Assembly (NCBI GenBank): GCA_045657945.1
Contig: JAZOUB010000042.1
Location: 1 to 64,000 of the forward strand
Direction of reading: 5' to 3'
DNA: 64,000 bases
Source of the DNA: HGM04593 sp045657945
GTDB taxonomy: Bacteria > Bacteroidota > Bacteroidia > Bacteroidales > Bacteroidaceae
Shown: positions 34,591 to 42,969 of the stretch, one piece after another
Position numbering within the stretch: position 1 is the first letter of the stretch
How the letters are laid out: each line of letters starts with the position of its first letter
Made by a program: the position numbers and the translations under genes
The notes under the pieces: model-generated
What the model was told of the DNA's origin: nothing
Seen by the model: only the letters and a program-made list of their open reading frames with translations
The model's database searches: none

Positions 34591-36753
34591 ATGAGGTTCA
34601 TAGTAACATTTTTCGCAGCATTGACATTCTCGCTGTATTGCACAGCATCCCACCCCACACACGACAATGAACCGCCATCCACCATAGCAATTGACGGGAC
34701 AGAACTCACAGAAGCCCCTTGCACAGAGTCCGTAGCCTCAGAAGACATGGCATCTGCGCCCACCTACACCGGAAACGACAATGTCACTCCTCAGGAACAG
34801 CCAAACGACAAGAATGGAAAGAATACCGATATGATAAAATGCCCCTCATGCTCCGGAGACAAGCAGTGCAAGACATGCAAAGGAGAAGGAGCGGTACCCA
34901 TCAACAAGGACGGCATGATGCCTACCCTCATCATCCTTGCACTCACAATGGTATTTTTCATATCAGGCAAGATTCGTTCCGACATTATTGCACTGTGCGC
35001 ACTTGCATCATTGATAATTCTTGGAATACTGAATCCCCAAGAAGCCTTTGCCGGTTTCTCAAGCACATCTGTAATAATGATGGTAGGCCTTTTCGTTGTT
35101 GGAGGAGCGATTTTCCAGACTGGCCTTGCAAAGATGATTAGTTCAAAGCTCATGAGACTTGCCGGCAGCAGCGAGACACGCCTTTTCGTACTTGTAATGG
35201 CTGTCACTTCATTCATGGGCGCATTCGTCAGCAACACAGGCACGGTAGCAATTATGATACCTATTGTCGCGAGCATGGCCATGAGCGCGAAGATGAACCC
35301 CAGCCGCCTGCTCATGCCACTCGCCTTTGCCAGCAGCATGAGTGGCATGATGACCCTCATCGGTACACCACCAAACCTTGTGATAAACGAAGAACTTATC
35401 AAGAATGGAGAGGAGGGATTAGGCTTCTTCACATTCTTGCCTGTAGGTCTCATCTGCGCCTTTGTAGGAACACTTATTCTGCTTCCGCTGAGCAAGAAAT
35501 ATTTATCCAAGAGCGATTCAGCCGGAAACAAGAATGCCCGTAGCGCAAAATCCCTCACCACCCTTGTCAAAGAGTACGGAATCTCTAGCAACCTTCACAA
35601 AGTAAAGGTCAGCACAAACTCGTTGGCAACAGGCAAGGTGATTGGCGAGCTGAACATCAGAAAGATATACAGCCTCAACATTATTGAGGTACGCCATATC
35701 GAAGGTGGACAGCGCAATTTCCTAACAAAGACCGTTGTACAGCAAGCTGCAGATTCAGACACAAGACTACTTGCAAATGACATATTGTACATTTCAGGCA
35801 ACGAAGAGAACGTAAAGAAATTTGTTGCGGATTACAAACTCGACCTCATGACCGACAACGAGAGCAAGAACCTTGACTTCTACGACATCGGCGTTGCCGA
35901 GATTGTGGTAATGCAATCGGCATCGGTTATCAACAAGACAATCAAAGAGGTCGAATTTCGCACCAGATACAATGTAAGCATCCTGGGTATAAGCCGCAAG
36001 GGCGAGTACATAAGCCACGGCCTCGCAAACGAAACCATACACGCCGGTGACGTTCTGCTTGTACAGGGAGCATGGAACAACATTGCAAACCTCGAAAAAG
36101 AGGCTACCGAATGGATTGTCATGGGACGACCACTTGAAGAGGCTGCAAAAGTAACACTCGATTACAAGGCTCCTCTTGCAGCAGTAATCATGATAGCCAT
36201 GATTGCAGCTATGGCATTTAACATTGTAGCACCGGTGACTGCGGTAATGATTGCCGGACTCTTGACTGTGCTTACCGGCTGTTTCCGCAATGTCGAGGCT
36301 GCATACAAGACCATCAACTGGGAGAGCATCATGCTCATCGCAGCAATGATTCCAATGTCAACAGCTCTTGAGACAACCGGTATTTCGGGTTGGGTATCAA
36401 CATCACTGAAAGAGTCATTGGGAGGATTCAACCCAATAGTCATGCTTGCTGCAATATACTTCTCGACATCACTGCTGACCATGTTCATAAGCAACACCGC
36501 CACAGCAGTACTTATGGCACCTATTGCCATGAGTTGTGCAAGAAGTATTGACGTAAGCCCCGTACCTATGCTCTTTGCGGTAACATTGGGAGCAAGTCTC
36601 TGCTTTGCCTCACCATTCTCCACACCACCCAACGCATTGGTAAAACCGGCAGGACAATACACATTCTCCGACTATATCAAAGTCGGCTTGCCACTCCAGA
36701 TAATACTGGGCATCGTAATGATACTTGTACTTCCACTGCTTTTCCCATTCTAA
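34591..36753 (+). CDS. SLC13-type anion transporter with RCK-C domains and an N-terminal cysteine-ribbon extension
   Basis: 720 aa. Transport halves at about 110-300 and 520-720 with the SLC13 motifs SNTGTVAIMIPI, GTPPNLVINE and SNTATAVLMAPIAMS. Two regulatory TrkA-C/RCK-C domains sit between them (about 330-500). Such proteins move dicarboxylates, sulfate or similar anions with sodium. Unusual: residues 1-20 look like a signal peptide and residues 21-108 form an extension rich in Thr/Pro/Asp carrying CPSCSGDKQCKTCKGEG (C84, C87, C93, C96), a half DnaJ-type zinc motif. This part should lie outside the inner membrane if the signal works. The ATG is supported by the promoter at 34498-34529. Confidence 0.85.
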   Translation: MRFIVTFFAALTFSLYCTASHPTHDNEPPSTIAIDGTELTEAPCTESVASEDMASAPTYTGNDNVTPQEQPNDKNGKNTDMIKCPSCSGDKQCKTCKGEGAVPINKDGMMPTLIILALTMVFFISGKIRSDIIALCALASLIILGILNPQEAFAGFSSTSVIMMVGLFVVGGAIFQTGLAKMISSKLMRLAGSSETRLFVLVMAVTSFMGAFVSNTGTVAIMIPIVASMAMSAKMNPSRLLMPLAFASSMSGMMTLIGTPPNLVINEELIKNGEEGLGFFTFLPVGLICAFVGTLILLPLSKKYLSKSDSAGNKNARSAKSLTTLVKEYGISSNLHKVKVSTNSLATGKVIGELNIRKIYSLNIIEVRHIEGGQRNFLTKTVVQQAADSDTRLLANDILYISGNEENVKKFVADYKLDLMTDNESKNLDFYDIGVAEIVVMQSASVINKTIKEVEFRTRYNVSILGISRKGEYISHGLANETIHAGDVLLVQGAWNNIANLEKEATEWIVMGRPLEEAAKVTLDYKAPLAAVIMIAMIAAMAFNIVAPVTAVMIAGLLTVLTGCFRNVEAAYKTINWESIMLIAAMIPMSTALETTGISGWVSTSLKESLGGFNPIVMLAAIYFSTSLLTMFISNTATAVLMAPIAMSCARSIDVSPVPMLFAVTLGASLCFASPFSTPPNALVKPAGQYTFSDYIKVGLPLQIILGIVMILVLPLLFPF

Positions 36754-36808
36754 CCAAGGCAACGCTAAAAAAGCCTGCCAAAATTACCTATTTTTGAATA
36801 TAAATGAG

Positions 36809-36816
36809 TAATTTTG
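36809..36816 (+). promoter_or_regulatory. -7 box of the sigma-54 activator operon
   Basis: TAATTTTG 19 nt before the ATG at 36835. No well-spaced -33. It excludes the TTG at 36814 as start. Confidence 0.45.
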
Positions 36817-36834
36817 TCAGCAAAAGAGATTGAA

Positions 36835-38064
36835 ATGAATTTAGCGGACGTACAGAGAATAAAGCAACAGTTCGGCATCATTGGAAATGACCCGGAACTA
36901 ATACGCGCAATAGACACAGCCATGCAGGTTGCGCACACCGACCTGTCTGTACTCATCACAGGAGAAAGCGGTGTCGGCAAGGAGTTTTTCCCAAAGATAA
37001 TACACACAAACAGCGTGCGCAAGCACGGAAAGTACATTGCCGTAAACTGCGGAGCCATACCCGAGGGAACCATTGACTCCGAACTCTTCGGTCATGTGAA
37101 AGGCGCTTTCACAGGTGCCGTGAATGAGCGCAAAGGCTACTTCAGCGAAGCCGACGGCGGAACCATCTTCCTTGACGAAGTGGCAGAGCTTCCCATGCCC
37201 ACACAGGCACGCCTCTTACGTGTACTAGAGAATGGCGAGTTCCTGCGCGTAGGCTCGTCCGACGTGGAGAAAACCAATGTACGCATCGTATGCGCAACAA
37301 ACGTGGATCTTCCACAAGCCATCGCCGACGGACGCTTCAGGGAGGATCTTTTCTACCGCCTCAACACCGTCCCCATCAACATTCCCGCACTGCGCAAACG
37401 TGGGGATGACGTAATACTGCTGTTCAAGAAGTTCTCAATGGATTTTGCAGCAAAATACAACGTTCCCAAGATACAACTCGACGAGAGTGCAAAGAAAGCA
37501 CTTACAGAGTACTCTTGGCCCGGCAACATACGCCAGTTAAAAAACATCGCCGAGCAGATCTCAATTCTCGAGCTCAACCGCGAAATCAACAGCGAAGTAG
37601 TGTCACACTACCTGCCCAAAGAGCAGAAGAACAACCTGCCCACACTCACAGGACGTTCAAGCGAACACAAGACATTTGAAAGCGAAAGAGAGATACTCTA
37701 CAGCGTACTTTTTGACATGCGTCGCGATATAACCGAACTCAAGAAACAGATTGAAGGCCTGCGTACAGCACAAGGGAAAGCACAGGAAGAGACTCCATAT
37801 TACAACGCAGACGAAGTACCCGTCGTACAGCACCAGATACAGCAGTCCTACCAGATACAATCGCCCCGACAGGCACACTTTGAGCCGGTAGAACATCTGG
37901 TCGATGAATACATCGAAGAGACACTCTCACTTGAAGACATGGAGAAAAAAACCATCCTGCTTGCCCTTGAAAGAAACAAGGGCAAACGACGTCAGGCAGC
38001 AAAAGAGCTCAACATATCCGAGCGCACATTATACAGAAAAATAAAAGAATATGGAATTGAGTAA
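36835..38064 (+). CDS. Sigma-54-dependent transcriptional activator
   Basis: 409 aa. AAA+ domain with Walker A GESGVGKE (43-50), the sigma-54 contact loop GAFTGA (90-95), Walker B GTIFLDE (109-115) and the arginine-finger FREDLFYRLN segment. The C-terminal Fis-type HTH ends LNISERTLYRKIKEYGIE. It has no receiver or other sensory domain, so its activity must be set by level or partner proteins. A Gln-rich linker (VQHQIQQSYQIQS) separates the two domains. The end overlaps lptE by 14 nt, tying it to envelope genes. Its targets are unknown. Confidence 0.9.
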   Translation: MNLADVQRIKQQFGIIGNDPELIRAIDTAMQVAHTDLSVLITGESGVGKEFFPKIIHTNSVRKHGKYIAVNCGAIPEGTIDSELFGHVKGAFTGAVNERKGYFSEADGGTIFLDEVAELPMPTQARLLRVLENGEFLRVGSSDVEKTNVRIVCATNVDLPQAIADGRFREDLFYRLNTVPINIPALRKRGDDVILLFKKFSMDFAAKYNVPKIQLDESAKKALTEYSWPGNIRQLKNIAEQISILELNREINSEVVSHYLPKEQKNNLPTLTGRSSEHKTFESEREILYSVLFDMRRDITELKKQIEGLRTAQGKAQEETPYYNADEVPVVQHQIQQSYQIQSPRQAHFEPVEHLVDEYIEETLSLEDMEKKTILLALERNKGKRRQAAKELNISERTLYRKIKEYGIE

Positions 38065-38578
38065 GGTTATACGCACATTAAGATACAGCATAGCGGTATT
38101 GGCCGTAATAATCACATCCGGCTGCACCGTGAGCTACAAATTCACAGGTGCATCAATCGACTATACCAAGGTAAAGACCATCTCCATTGAAACATTCCAG
38201 AACCGCGCCGCATACCAATGGGGACCAATGGCGCCGATGTTCAACGAAGCACTGAATGACGCATTCGTACAGCAGACAAAACTGCAACAAGTTGCACGAG
38301 GAGGAGACCTGCAGTTGGCAGGTGAAATCACAGCATACGACCAATACAACAAATCCATATCATCGGACGGATACTCATCCATGGTACAGCTGAAAATGGT
38401 TGTAAACGTACGCTTTGCCAACAACACCAACCACGACGAGGATTTCGAACGACAGTTCAGCGCAACACGCGACTTTGACGCGACCCAATCACTCGACTCG
38501 GTACAGGATGAACTTGTCGAACAGATGATAAAGGAAATTGTAGAGGCAATCTTTAACGCAGCCGTTGCCAATTGGTAA
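38051..38578 (+). CDS. lptE: LptE-like LPS assembly lipoprotein
   Basis: 175 aa. Lipoprotein signal ITSGC (Cys25), then the LptE core with CTVSYKFTGASID, KTISIETFQNRA and a long C-terminal helix. It should act as the plug of LptD in the outer membrane, placing LPS or LOS on the surface; an LptD gene lies in this window at 57814-60564. The start overlaps the activator gene by 14 nt and the stop is 1 nt before the next ATG, so all are one message. Confidence 0.85.
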   Translation: MELSKVIRTLRYSIAVLAVIITSGCTVSYKFTGASIDYTKVKTISIETFQNRAAYQWGPMAPMFNEALNDAFVQQTKLQQVARGGDLQLAGEITAYDQYNKSISSDGYSSMVQLKMVVNVRFANNTNHDEDFERQFSATRDFDATQSLDSVQDELVEQMIKEIVEAIFNAAVANW

Positions 38579-38579
38579 G

Positions 38580-39299
38580 ATGGATAATTTGTTGACATAC
38601 ATATCGCACCCCGAAAAGCTCAACCGCGACACGCTGTACGAGCTGCGTCTGCTTGTGGGCAAATACCCCTATTTTGACACGGCACGTCTTCTCATGCTCA
38701 AGAACCTCTATCTGCTGCACGACATCGAGTTCGGCAAAGAGATGCGCAAGGCTGCACTCTACCTCAAGAGCCGCTGGCCAATTTTCGAACTCATGGCAGG
38801 CTATGGCACAATATCGGAGATAGAGAATGCACCGTCCGACATCCCTATAGACAGGACAATGTCGCTCATAGACGCATTCTTGGAGACAATACCATCCGAG
38901 ACACTCTCGCTTGAGGCAGAGGGTGCAGCAGCAGTTGATTACGTGTCGGCATACCTGAAAGAGAACCCCCAAAAGGTGACCGACATACCCGAGCTACGCG
39001 GACAACAGCTGATAGACAACTTCCTTGCCGGCGACAACGAAAGAATCACACTCGACCTCAGTGCGCCACACACTGCAACAGAAGCAGAGAAGCAAGAAGA
39101 AGAACAGCCCGAGAAGACCCCAACCGACTCATCATTCTTCACCGAGACATTGGCAAACATTTATATAAAACAAGGAAAATACAACAAAGCCCTTGAAATT
39201 ATTAAGCGATTATATTTGGAATATCCAAATAAAAATCGTTACTTTGCAGACCAAATAAGATTTTTGGAAATTATAGTAAAACATACAAAAAAAGAATAA
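38580..39299 (+). CDS. TPR-containing protein between lptE and secG
   Basis: 239 aa, cytoplasmic by appearance (no signal). The N-terminal helical region starts MDNLLTYISHPEKLNRDTLYELRLL, a middle acidic low-complexity stretch carries EAEKQEEEQPEKTP, and one clear TPR unit (NIYIKQGKYNKALEIIKRLYLEYP) lies near the end. It starts 1 nt after the lptE stop and ends 1 nt before secG. Function unknown; I recall the order activator-lptE-this-secG as conserved in Bacteroides. Confidence 0.75.
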   Translation: MDNLLTYISHPEKLNRDTLYELRLLVGKYPYFDTARLLMLKNLYLLHDIEFGKEMRKAALYLKSRWPIFELMAGYGTISEIENAPSDIPIDRTMSLIDAFLETIPSETLSLEAEGAAAVDYVSAYLKENPQKVTDIPELRGQQLIDNFLAGDNERITLDLSAPHTATEAEKQEEEQPEKTPTDSSFFTETLANIYIKQGKYNKALEIIKRLYLEYPNKNRYFADQIRFLEIIVKHTKKE

Positions 39300-39300
39300 C

Positions 39301-39522
39301 ATGTTCAAGATTTTTATAGTACTGATTGTTTTGGTGGCAGTTTTGATGTGCCTCATCGTGTTAATCCAAAACTCTAAAGGCGGTGGCCTCGCATCAGGTT
39401 TTGCATCATCAAACCAGATTATGGGCGTAAGAAAGACAGCCGACTTCCTTGAAAAGGCAACTTGGACCCTCGCAGCATTGATGGTAATCCTCAGCATCTG
39501 CGCGGCACACAGCTTGAATTGA
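39301..39522 (+). CDS. secG: Preprotein translocase subunit SecG
   Basis: 73 aa, two membrane helices (about 2-23 and 52-70) linked by the SecG loop LIQNSKGGGLASGFASSNQIMGVRKTADFLEK. It assists SecYE-SecA protein export. Last gene of the operon, followed by two perfect palindromes. Confidence 0.93.
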   Translation: MFKIFIVLIVLVAVLMCLIVLIQNSKGGGLASGFASSNQIMGVRKTADFLEKATWTLAALMVILSICAAHSLN

Positions 39523-39576
39523 TACATTAAAAGACAAAGCAATCAAAGCCCCACATCAGGGACACAAAGCAGATAC

Positions 39577-39610
39577 ATTTATGGCGGTCAAGTACTTGAC
39601 CGCCATAAAT
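39577..39610. terminator. Perfect 17-bp palindrome, terminator of secG
   Basis: 39577-39593 pairs exactly with 39594-39610, with no spacer. Lies 55 nt after secG. Confidence 0.75.
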
Positions 39611-39649
39611 GCGTTAAATCAAATATGGCAGAGGTTTGGCAGACACATT

Positions 39650-39697
39650 CATTTACGATAAAAGCAGAAAAGTATCTTTCTGCTTTTATCGTAAATG
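39650..39697. terminator. Perfect 21-bp hairpin, terminator facing rarA
   Basis: 39650-39670 pairs exactly with 39677-39697 around a 6-nt loop. Between convergent secG and rarA. Confidence 0.75.
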
Positions 39698-39713
39698 AGT
39701 CCAAATCATCCCA

Positions 39714-40994
39714 TCATTTACTGTATGGTTTCTCATCACCCCAGCACTGTTGCATCCACGCCTTGGCCTTGGCCTCGACAGGATTGTCCTGCGGCATCCA
39801 GAACGAGAACGACTCGCCACCATCGGGCAAGAACTGCTGCTTTGCAAAGTGCCCGGGATAGTCGTGGGAGTATTTATAGCCATCGGCATACCCAAGCTCA
39901 GCCATAAGTTTTGTAGGGGCATTGCGCAGGTGCAACGGCACCGGCAGATTACCGGTTTCGCGTACAGTCTGCAACGCCTTGTTTATACCCATATATGCCG
40001 AATTACTCTTGGGTGATGTCGCAAGATAGACCACAGCCTGAGCAAGGGGAATGCGCCCCTCGGGCCAACCAATCTTTGTAACGGCATCAAATGCAGCATT
40101 TGCAAGCAACATGGCGTTTGGATTGGCAAGCCCCACATCTTCGGATGCCGATATTACTATGCGACGTGCAATGAAAGCCGGGTCTTCGCCACCCTCAATC
40201 ATACGTGCCATCCAATAGAGAGCCGCATCGGGGTCACTACCACGGATTGACTTTATGAACGCCGAGATAATATCGTAGTGCATCTCGCCATCCTTGTCAT
40301 ATGCTGCAGGATTCTGCTGCAGGCACTGCTTCACCTTTTCATCGGTAATCACCACCGGCGAATCGGGGTCGCTCTCAACCACAAGTTCAAGTATGTTGAG
40401 CAGTTTGCGTGCATCGCCACCGCTGTAGCGCATGATGGCAGCAGTCTCGCGCAATTCAACGCCACGCTCTTTAAGCACAGTGTCATTATTTATCGCATAG
40501 TCAAGCAATTGCATCAAATCGTTCTGTTCCAGAGACTTGAGTACATATAGCTGACAACGTGAGAGCAACGGGCGTATAACCTCGAACGAAGGATTCTCGG
40601 TTGTTGCACCAATGAGAGTGACAACGCCTGTCTCCACAGCACTCAAGAGTGAATCCTGTTGTGACTTACTGAAACGATGAATCTCATCGATAAAAAGTAT
40701 AGCACTACCACGGGAAAAGAGCGGCGAGTTTTTCGCTTTTTCAATAACCTCGCGCACCTCCTTGACACCCGCCGACACAGCATTGAGCGTGTAGAACGGA
40801 CGGTTGAGCGTGTTGGCAATTATGCGGGCAATGGTTGTCTTGCCAGTACCCGGAGGACCCCACATGATAAACGAAAGGATTCTTCCCGAGTCTATCATGC
40901 GACGCAACACAGCGCCATCTCCAACAAGATGCTGCTGACCCACATAATTATCGAATGACGTTGGGCGTAAACGCTCCGCCAATGGTTGTGCCAT
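39714..40994 (-). CDS. rarA: Replication-associated recombination protein RarA (MgsA)
   Basis: 426 aa. AAA+ clamp-loader-like ATPase: Walker A GPPGTGKTT near residue 47, Walker B ILFIDEIHRFSKSQQD, sensor GATTENPSFEV, then the MgsA C-terminal tetramerisation domain (ASEDVGLANPNAM, PLAQAVVYLATSPKSN). It acts at stalled replication forks with single-strand-binding protein. Starts MAQPLAERLRP at 40994. The fhs terminator hairpin (41016-41041) lies just upstream; no clear promoter box seen. Confidence 0.94.
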   Translation of the reverse strand: MAQPLAERLRPTSFDNYVGQQHLVGDGAVLRRMIDSGRILSFIMWGPPGTGKTTIARIIANTLNRPFYTLNAVSAGVKEVREVIEKAKNSPLFSRGSAILFIDEIHRFSKSQQDSLLSAVETGVVTLIGATTENPSFEVIRPLLSRCQLYVLKSLEQNDLMQLLDYAINNDTVLKERGVELRETAAIMRYSGGDARKLLNILELVVESDPDSPVVITDEKVKQCLQQNPAAYDKDGEMHYDIISAFIKSIRGSDPDAALYWMARMIEGGEDPAFIARRIVISASEDVGLANPNAMLLANAAFDAVTKIGWPEGRIPLAQAVVYLATSPKSNSAYMGINKALQTVRETGNLPVPLHLRNAPTKLMAELGYADGYKYSHDYPGHFAKQQFLPDGGESFSFWMPQDNPVEAKAKAWMQQCWGDEKPYSK

Positions 40995-41015
40995 AACTAT
41001 TTAAATTCAAGTAAG

Positions 41016-41041
41016 AGAGTGACCAATCAATTGGCCACTCT
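41016..41041 (-). terminator. Terminator of fhs
   Basis: 11-position stem (41016-41026 with 41031-41041). The single A-C on the plus strand becomes a G-U pair on the minus strand, which supports leftward use after the repeat element. Confidence 0.55.
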
Positions 41042-41054
41042 TTAATTTATTAAG

Positions 41055-41160
41055 GAATGAATAAAAAGATGAAGTTCAAGGCTCGCGAAGGCTTCAAAAC
41101 CGCAGTTCACAAAGCGTAAATGAGGATTTTGAAGACGAGCGTAACGCAGAAATTCACTTT
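41055..41160 (-). repeat. Structured 3'-end repeat element, copy B (after fhs)
   Basis: Core stems CTCG/CGAG (41082-41085, 41136-41139) and CTTCAAAA/TTTTGAAG (41092-41099, 41127-41134), with an inner TTCAC/GTAAA (one mismatch). The sequence from 41086 matches copy A at about three of every four positions, and stem changes compensate. A further hairpin CAGAAAT/ATTTCTG (41147-41153, 41167-41173) sits beside the fhs stop. Confidence 0.65.
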
Positions 41161-41176
41161 ATAGTCATTTCTGTTT

Positions 41177-42838
41177 TTAGCTGAGACCTACAATCTCACC
41201 ATCCACAAAATCAATGCAGTTAGCCTGTGGAACCTTTGGCAAGCCAGGCATGCGGATAATGTCGCCTGCAATGGCAACAATCATCTCGGCACCTGCATTG
41301 AGCACCACATCGCGAATCTGAAGGTTAAAGTCCTTGACAGCGCCATACTTGGTAGCATCGGCGCTGAACGAGAACTGCGTCTTGGCAATACATACAGAAC
41401 ACTTTGAAAGACCGTATTTCTCGGCAAGTTTGATGCGATCAAGCGCAGGCTTAGCGAATGTAACCGAAGCCGCACCGTAGATTTTCTTCGCAACCTTCTC
41501 AATCTTTGTCTGCACACTATCCTCGTCGTCGTATGTAAACTCAAGAGCCTTTGAAGGATTCTTCTCAATTGTATCAACGACAATCTGAGCCATCTCAACA
41601 GCACCATCACCACCCTGGGCAAATGCATTATTGATTACGAATGGCAAGCTAAGTTCATGCTCGCAGTGGTTGCGGAGAAGCGCCATCTCCTCGTCAGTAT
41701 CAGTAGCAAAACGGTTGAACACCACAATCACTGACTGACCGAAAGAACGGAGGTTGGCAACGTGGCGGTCAAGGTTTGCAAGACCATTGCGCAAACCATC
41801 CATATCGGGCTCCTTAATCTTGTCAAGTTCAACACCACCATGCATCTTCAAGCCCTGGGCTGTTGCAACGATAACAGTTGCATCAGGCTGCAGACCGCTC
41901 TTGCGGCAAAGAATGTTGTAGAACTTCTCTGCACCCAAGTCTGCACCAAAGCCGGCCTCGGTAATGGTATATTCACTGTGCGCGAGCGCCATCTTTGTTG
42001 CAAGCTGCGAGTTACAGCCATGAGCGATGTTAGCGAATGGACCACCATGGATAATTGCAGGTGTATTCTCCGTTGTCTGCACAAGGTTAGGCTGGATTGC
42101 ATCCTTCAACAACACCATGATTGCACCGGCAACGCCAAGATCCTTCACTGTGAAAGGCTCGCCTGCGTATGTATAGCCAAGCATAATATTCTCGATACGA
42201 CGACGCAAATCGTTCTCATCGCTTGCAAGGCAAAGGATTGCCATGAGCTCCGATGCTGGAGTGATATCAAAACCAGCCTGCTCTACGATACCATTTGTAG
42301 CAGGCCCGATACCTGTTATAATTGAACGCAATGAGCGGTCATTGACATCAAGCACACGACGCCACAGGATTTCCTTGAGACCGAAACCATCCTTTGCATG
42401 CTGGTAGAGATAGTTGTCGAGCAATGCCGAAATCATGTTGTGAGCCGATGTTATTGCATGGAAATCACCTGTGAAGTGAAGGTTGATTTTTTCCATTGGG
42501 AGCACCTGGGCATAACCACCACCGGCTGCACCACCCTTCATACCGAAACAGGGACCGAGAGAAGGCTCACGAAGAGCTACAACAGCCTTCTTGCCAATTT
42601 TATTGAGTCCCAAAGCAAGACCAATGGATACAGTTGTCTTTCCGATTCCCGCCTTTGTTGCAGTGATGGCAGTAACAAGGATGAGTTTACCCTTCTGCTT
42701 GCCAATGAGGTTCAAAGGCAATTTGGCAATGAACTTACCATAGTGTTCAAGGTCATTGGCATCAATACCGATCTGGGCTGCCACATTTTCAATACGCTCA
42801 AGTTTGGTTTCGTGAGCAATTTGGATGTCACTCTTCAT
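41177..42838 (-). CDS. fhs: Formate-tetrahydrofolate ligase
   Basis: 553 aa, full length for the family. P-loop TKAGIGKTT near residue 61-69, the LREPSLGPCFGMKGGAAGGGYAQVLPMEKINLHFTGDFHAI block, and GFGADLGAEKF. It makes 10-formyl-tetrahydrofolate from formate, ATP and tetrahydrofolate, feeding purine and one-carbon metabolism. Monocistronic. A -7 TATCTTCG lies at 42889-42882. The 3' side carries repeat copy B and then a terminator. Confidence 0.96.
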   Translation of the reverse strand: MKSDIQIAHETKLERIENVAAQIGIDANDLEHYGKFIAKLPLNLIGKQKGKLILVTAITATKAGIGKTTVSIGLALGLNKIGKKAVVALREPSLGPCFGMKGGAAGGGYAQVLPMEKINLHFTGDFHAITSAHNMISALLDNYLYQHAKDGFGLKEILWRRVLDVNDRSLRSIITGIGPATNGIVEQAGFDITPASELMAILCLASDENDLRRRIENIMLGYTYAGEPFTVKDLGVAGAIMVLLKDAIQPNLVQTTENTPAIIHGGPFANIAHGCNSQLATKMALAHSEYTITEAGFGADLGAEKFYNILCRKSGLQPDATVIVATAQGLKMHGGVELDKIKEPDMDGLRNGLANLDRHVANLRSFGQSVIVVFNRFATDTDEEMALLRNHCEHELSLPFVINNAFAQGGDGAVEMAQIVVDTIEKNPSKALEFTYDDEDSVQTKIEKVAKKIYGAASVTFAKPALDRIKLAEKYGLSKCSVCIAKTQFSFSADATKYGAVKDFNLQIRDVVLNAGAEMIVAIAGDIIRMPGLPKVPQANCIDFVDGEIVGLS

Positions 42839-42881
42839 AGTATATGTCTGTTATTTTAATTGATATTTCCCTATAATAGCG

Positions 42882-42889
42882 CGAAGATA
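42882..42889 (-). promoter_or_regulatory. -7 box of fhs
   Basis: TATCTTCG, 44 nt before the ATG. -33 unclear. Confidence 0.45.
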
Positions 42890-42969
42890 ATATTTTTTAT
42901 TGAGAAATACGGTCATTCAAGTCACAAATACAAGTCCAACAATAAAATTAAGAAAACTTGAGACACGAC

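Noticed and set aside
34791..35591. 266-codon open frame on the minus strand inside the SLC13 gene
   Set aside because: Shadow of a strongly coding plus-strand gene; its hydrophobic translation mirrors the membrane helices of the true frame.
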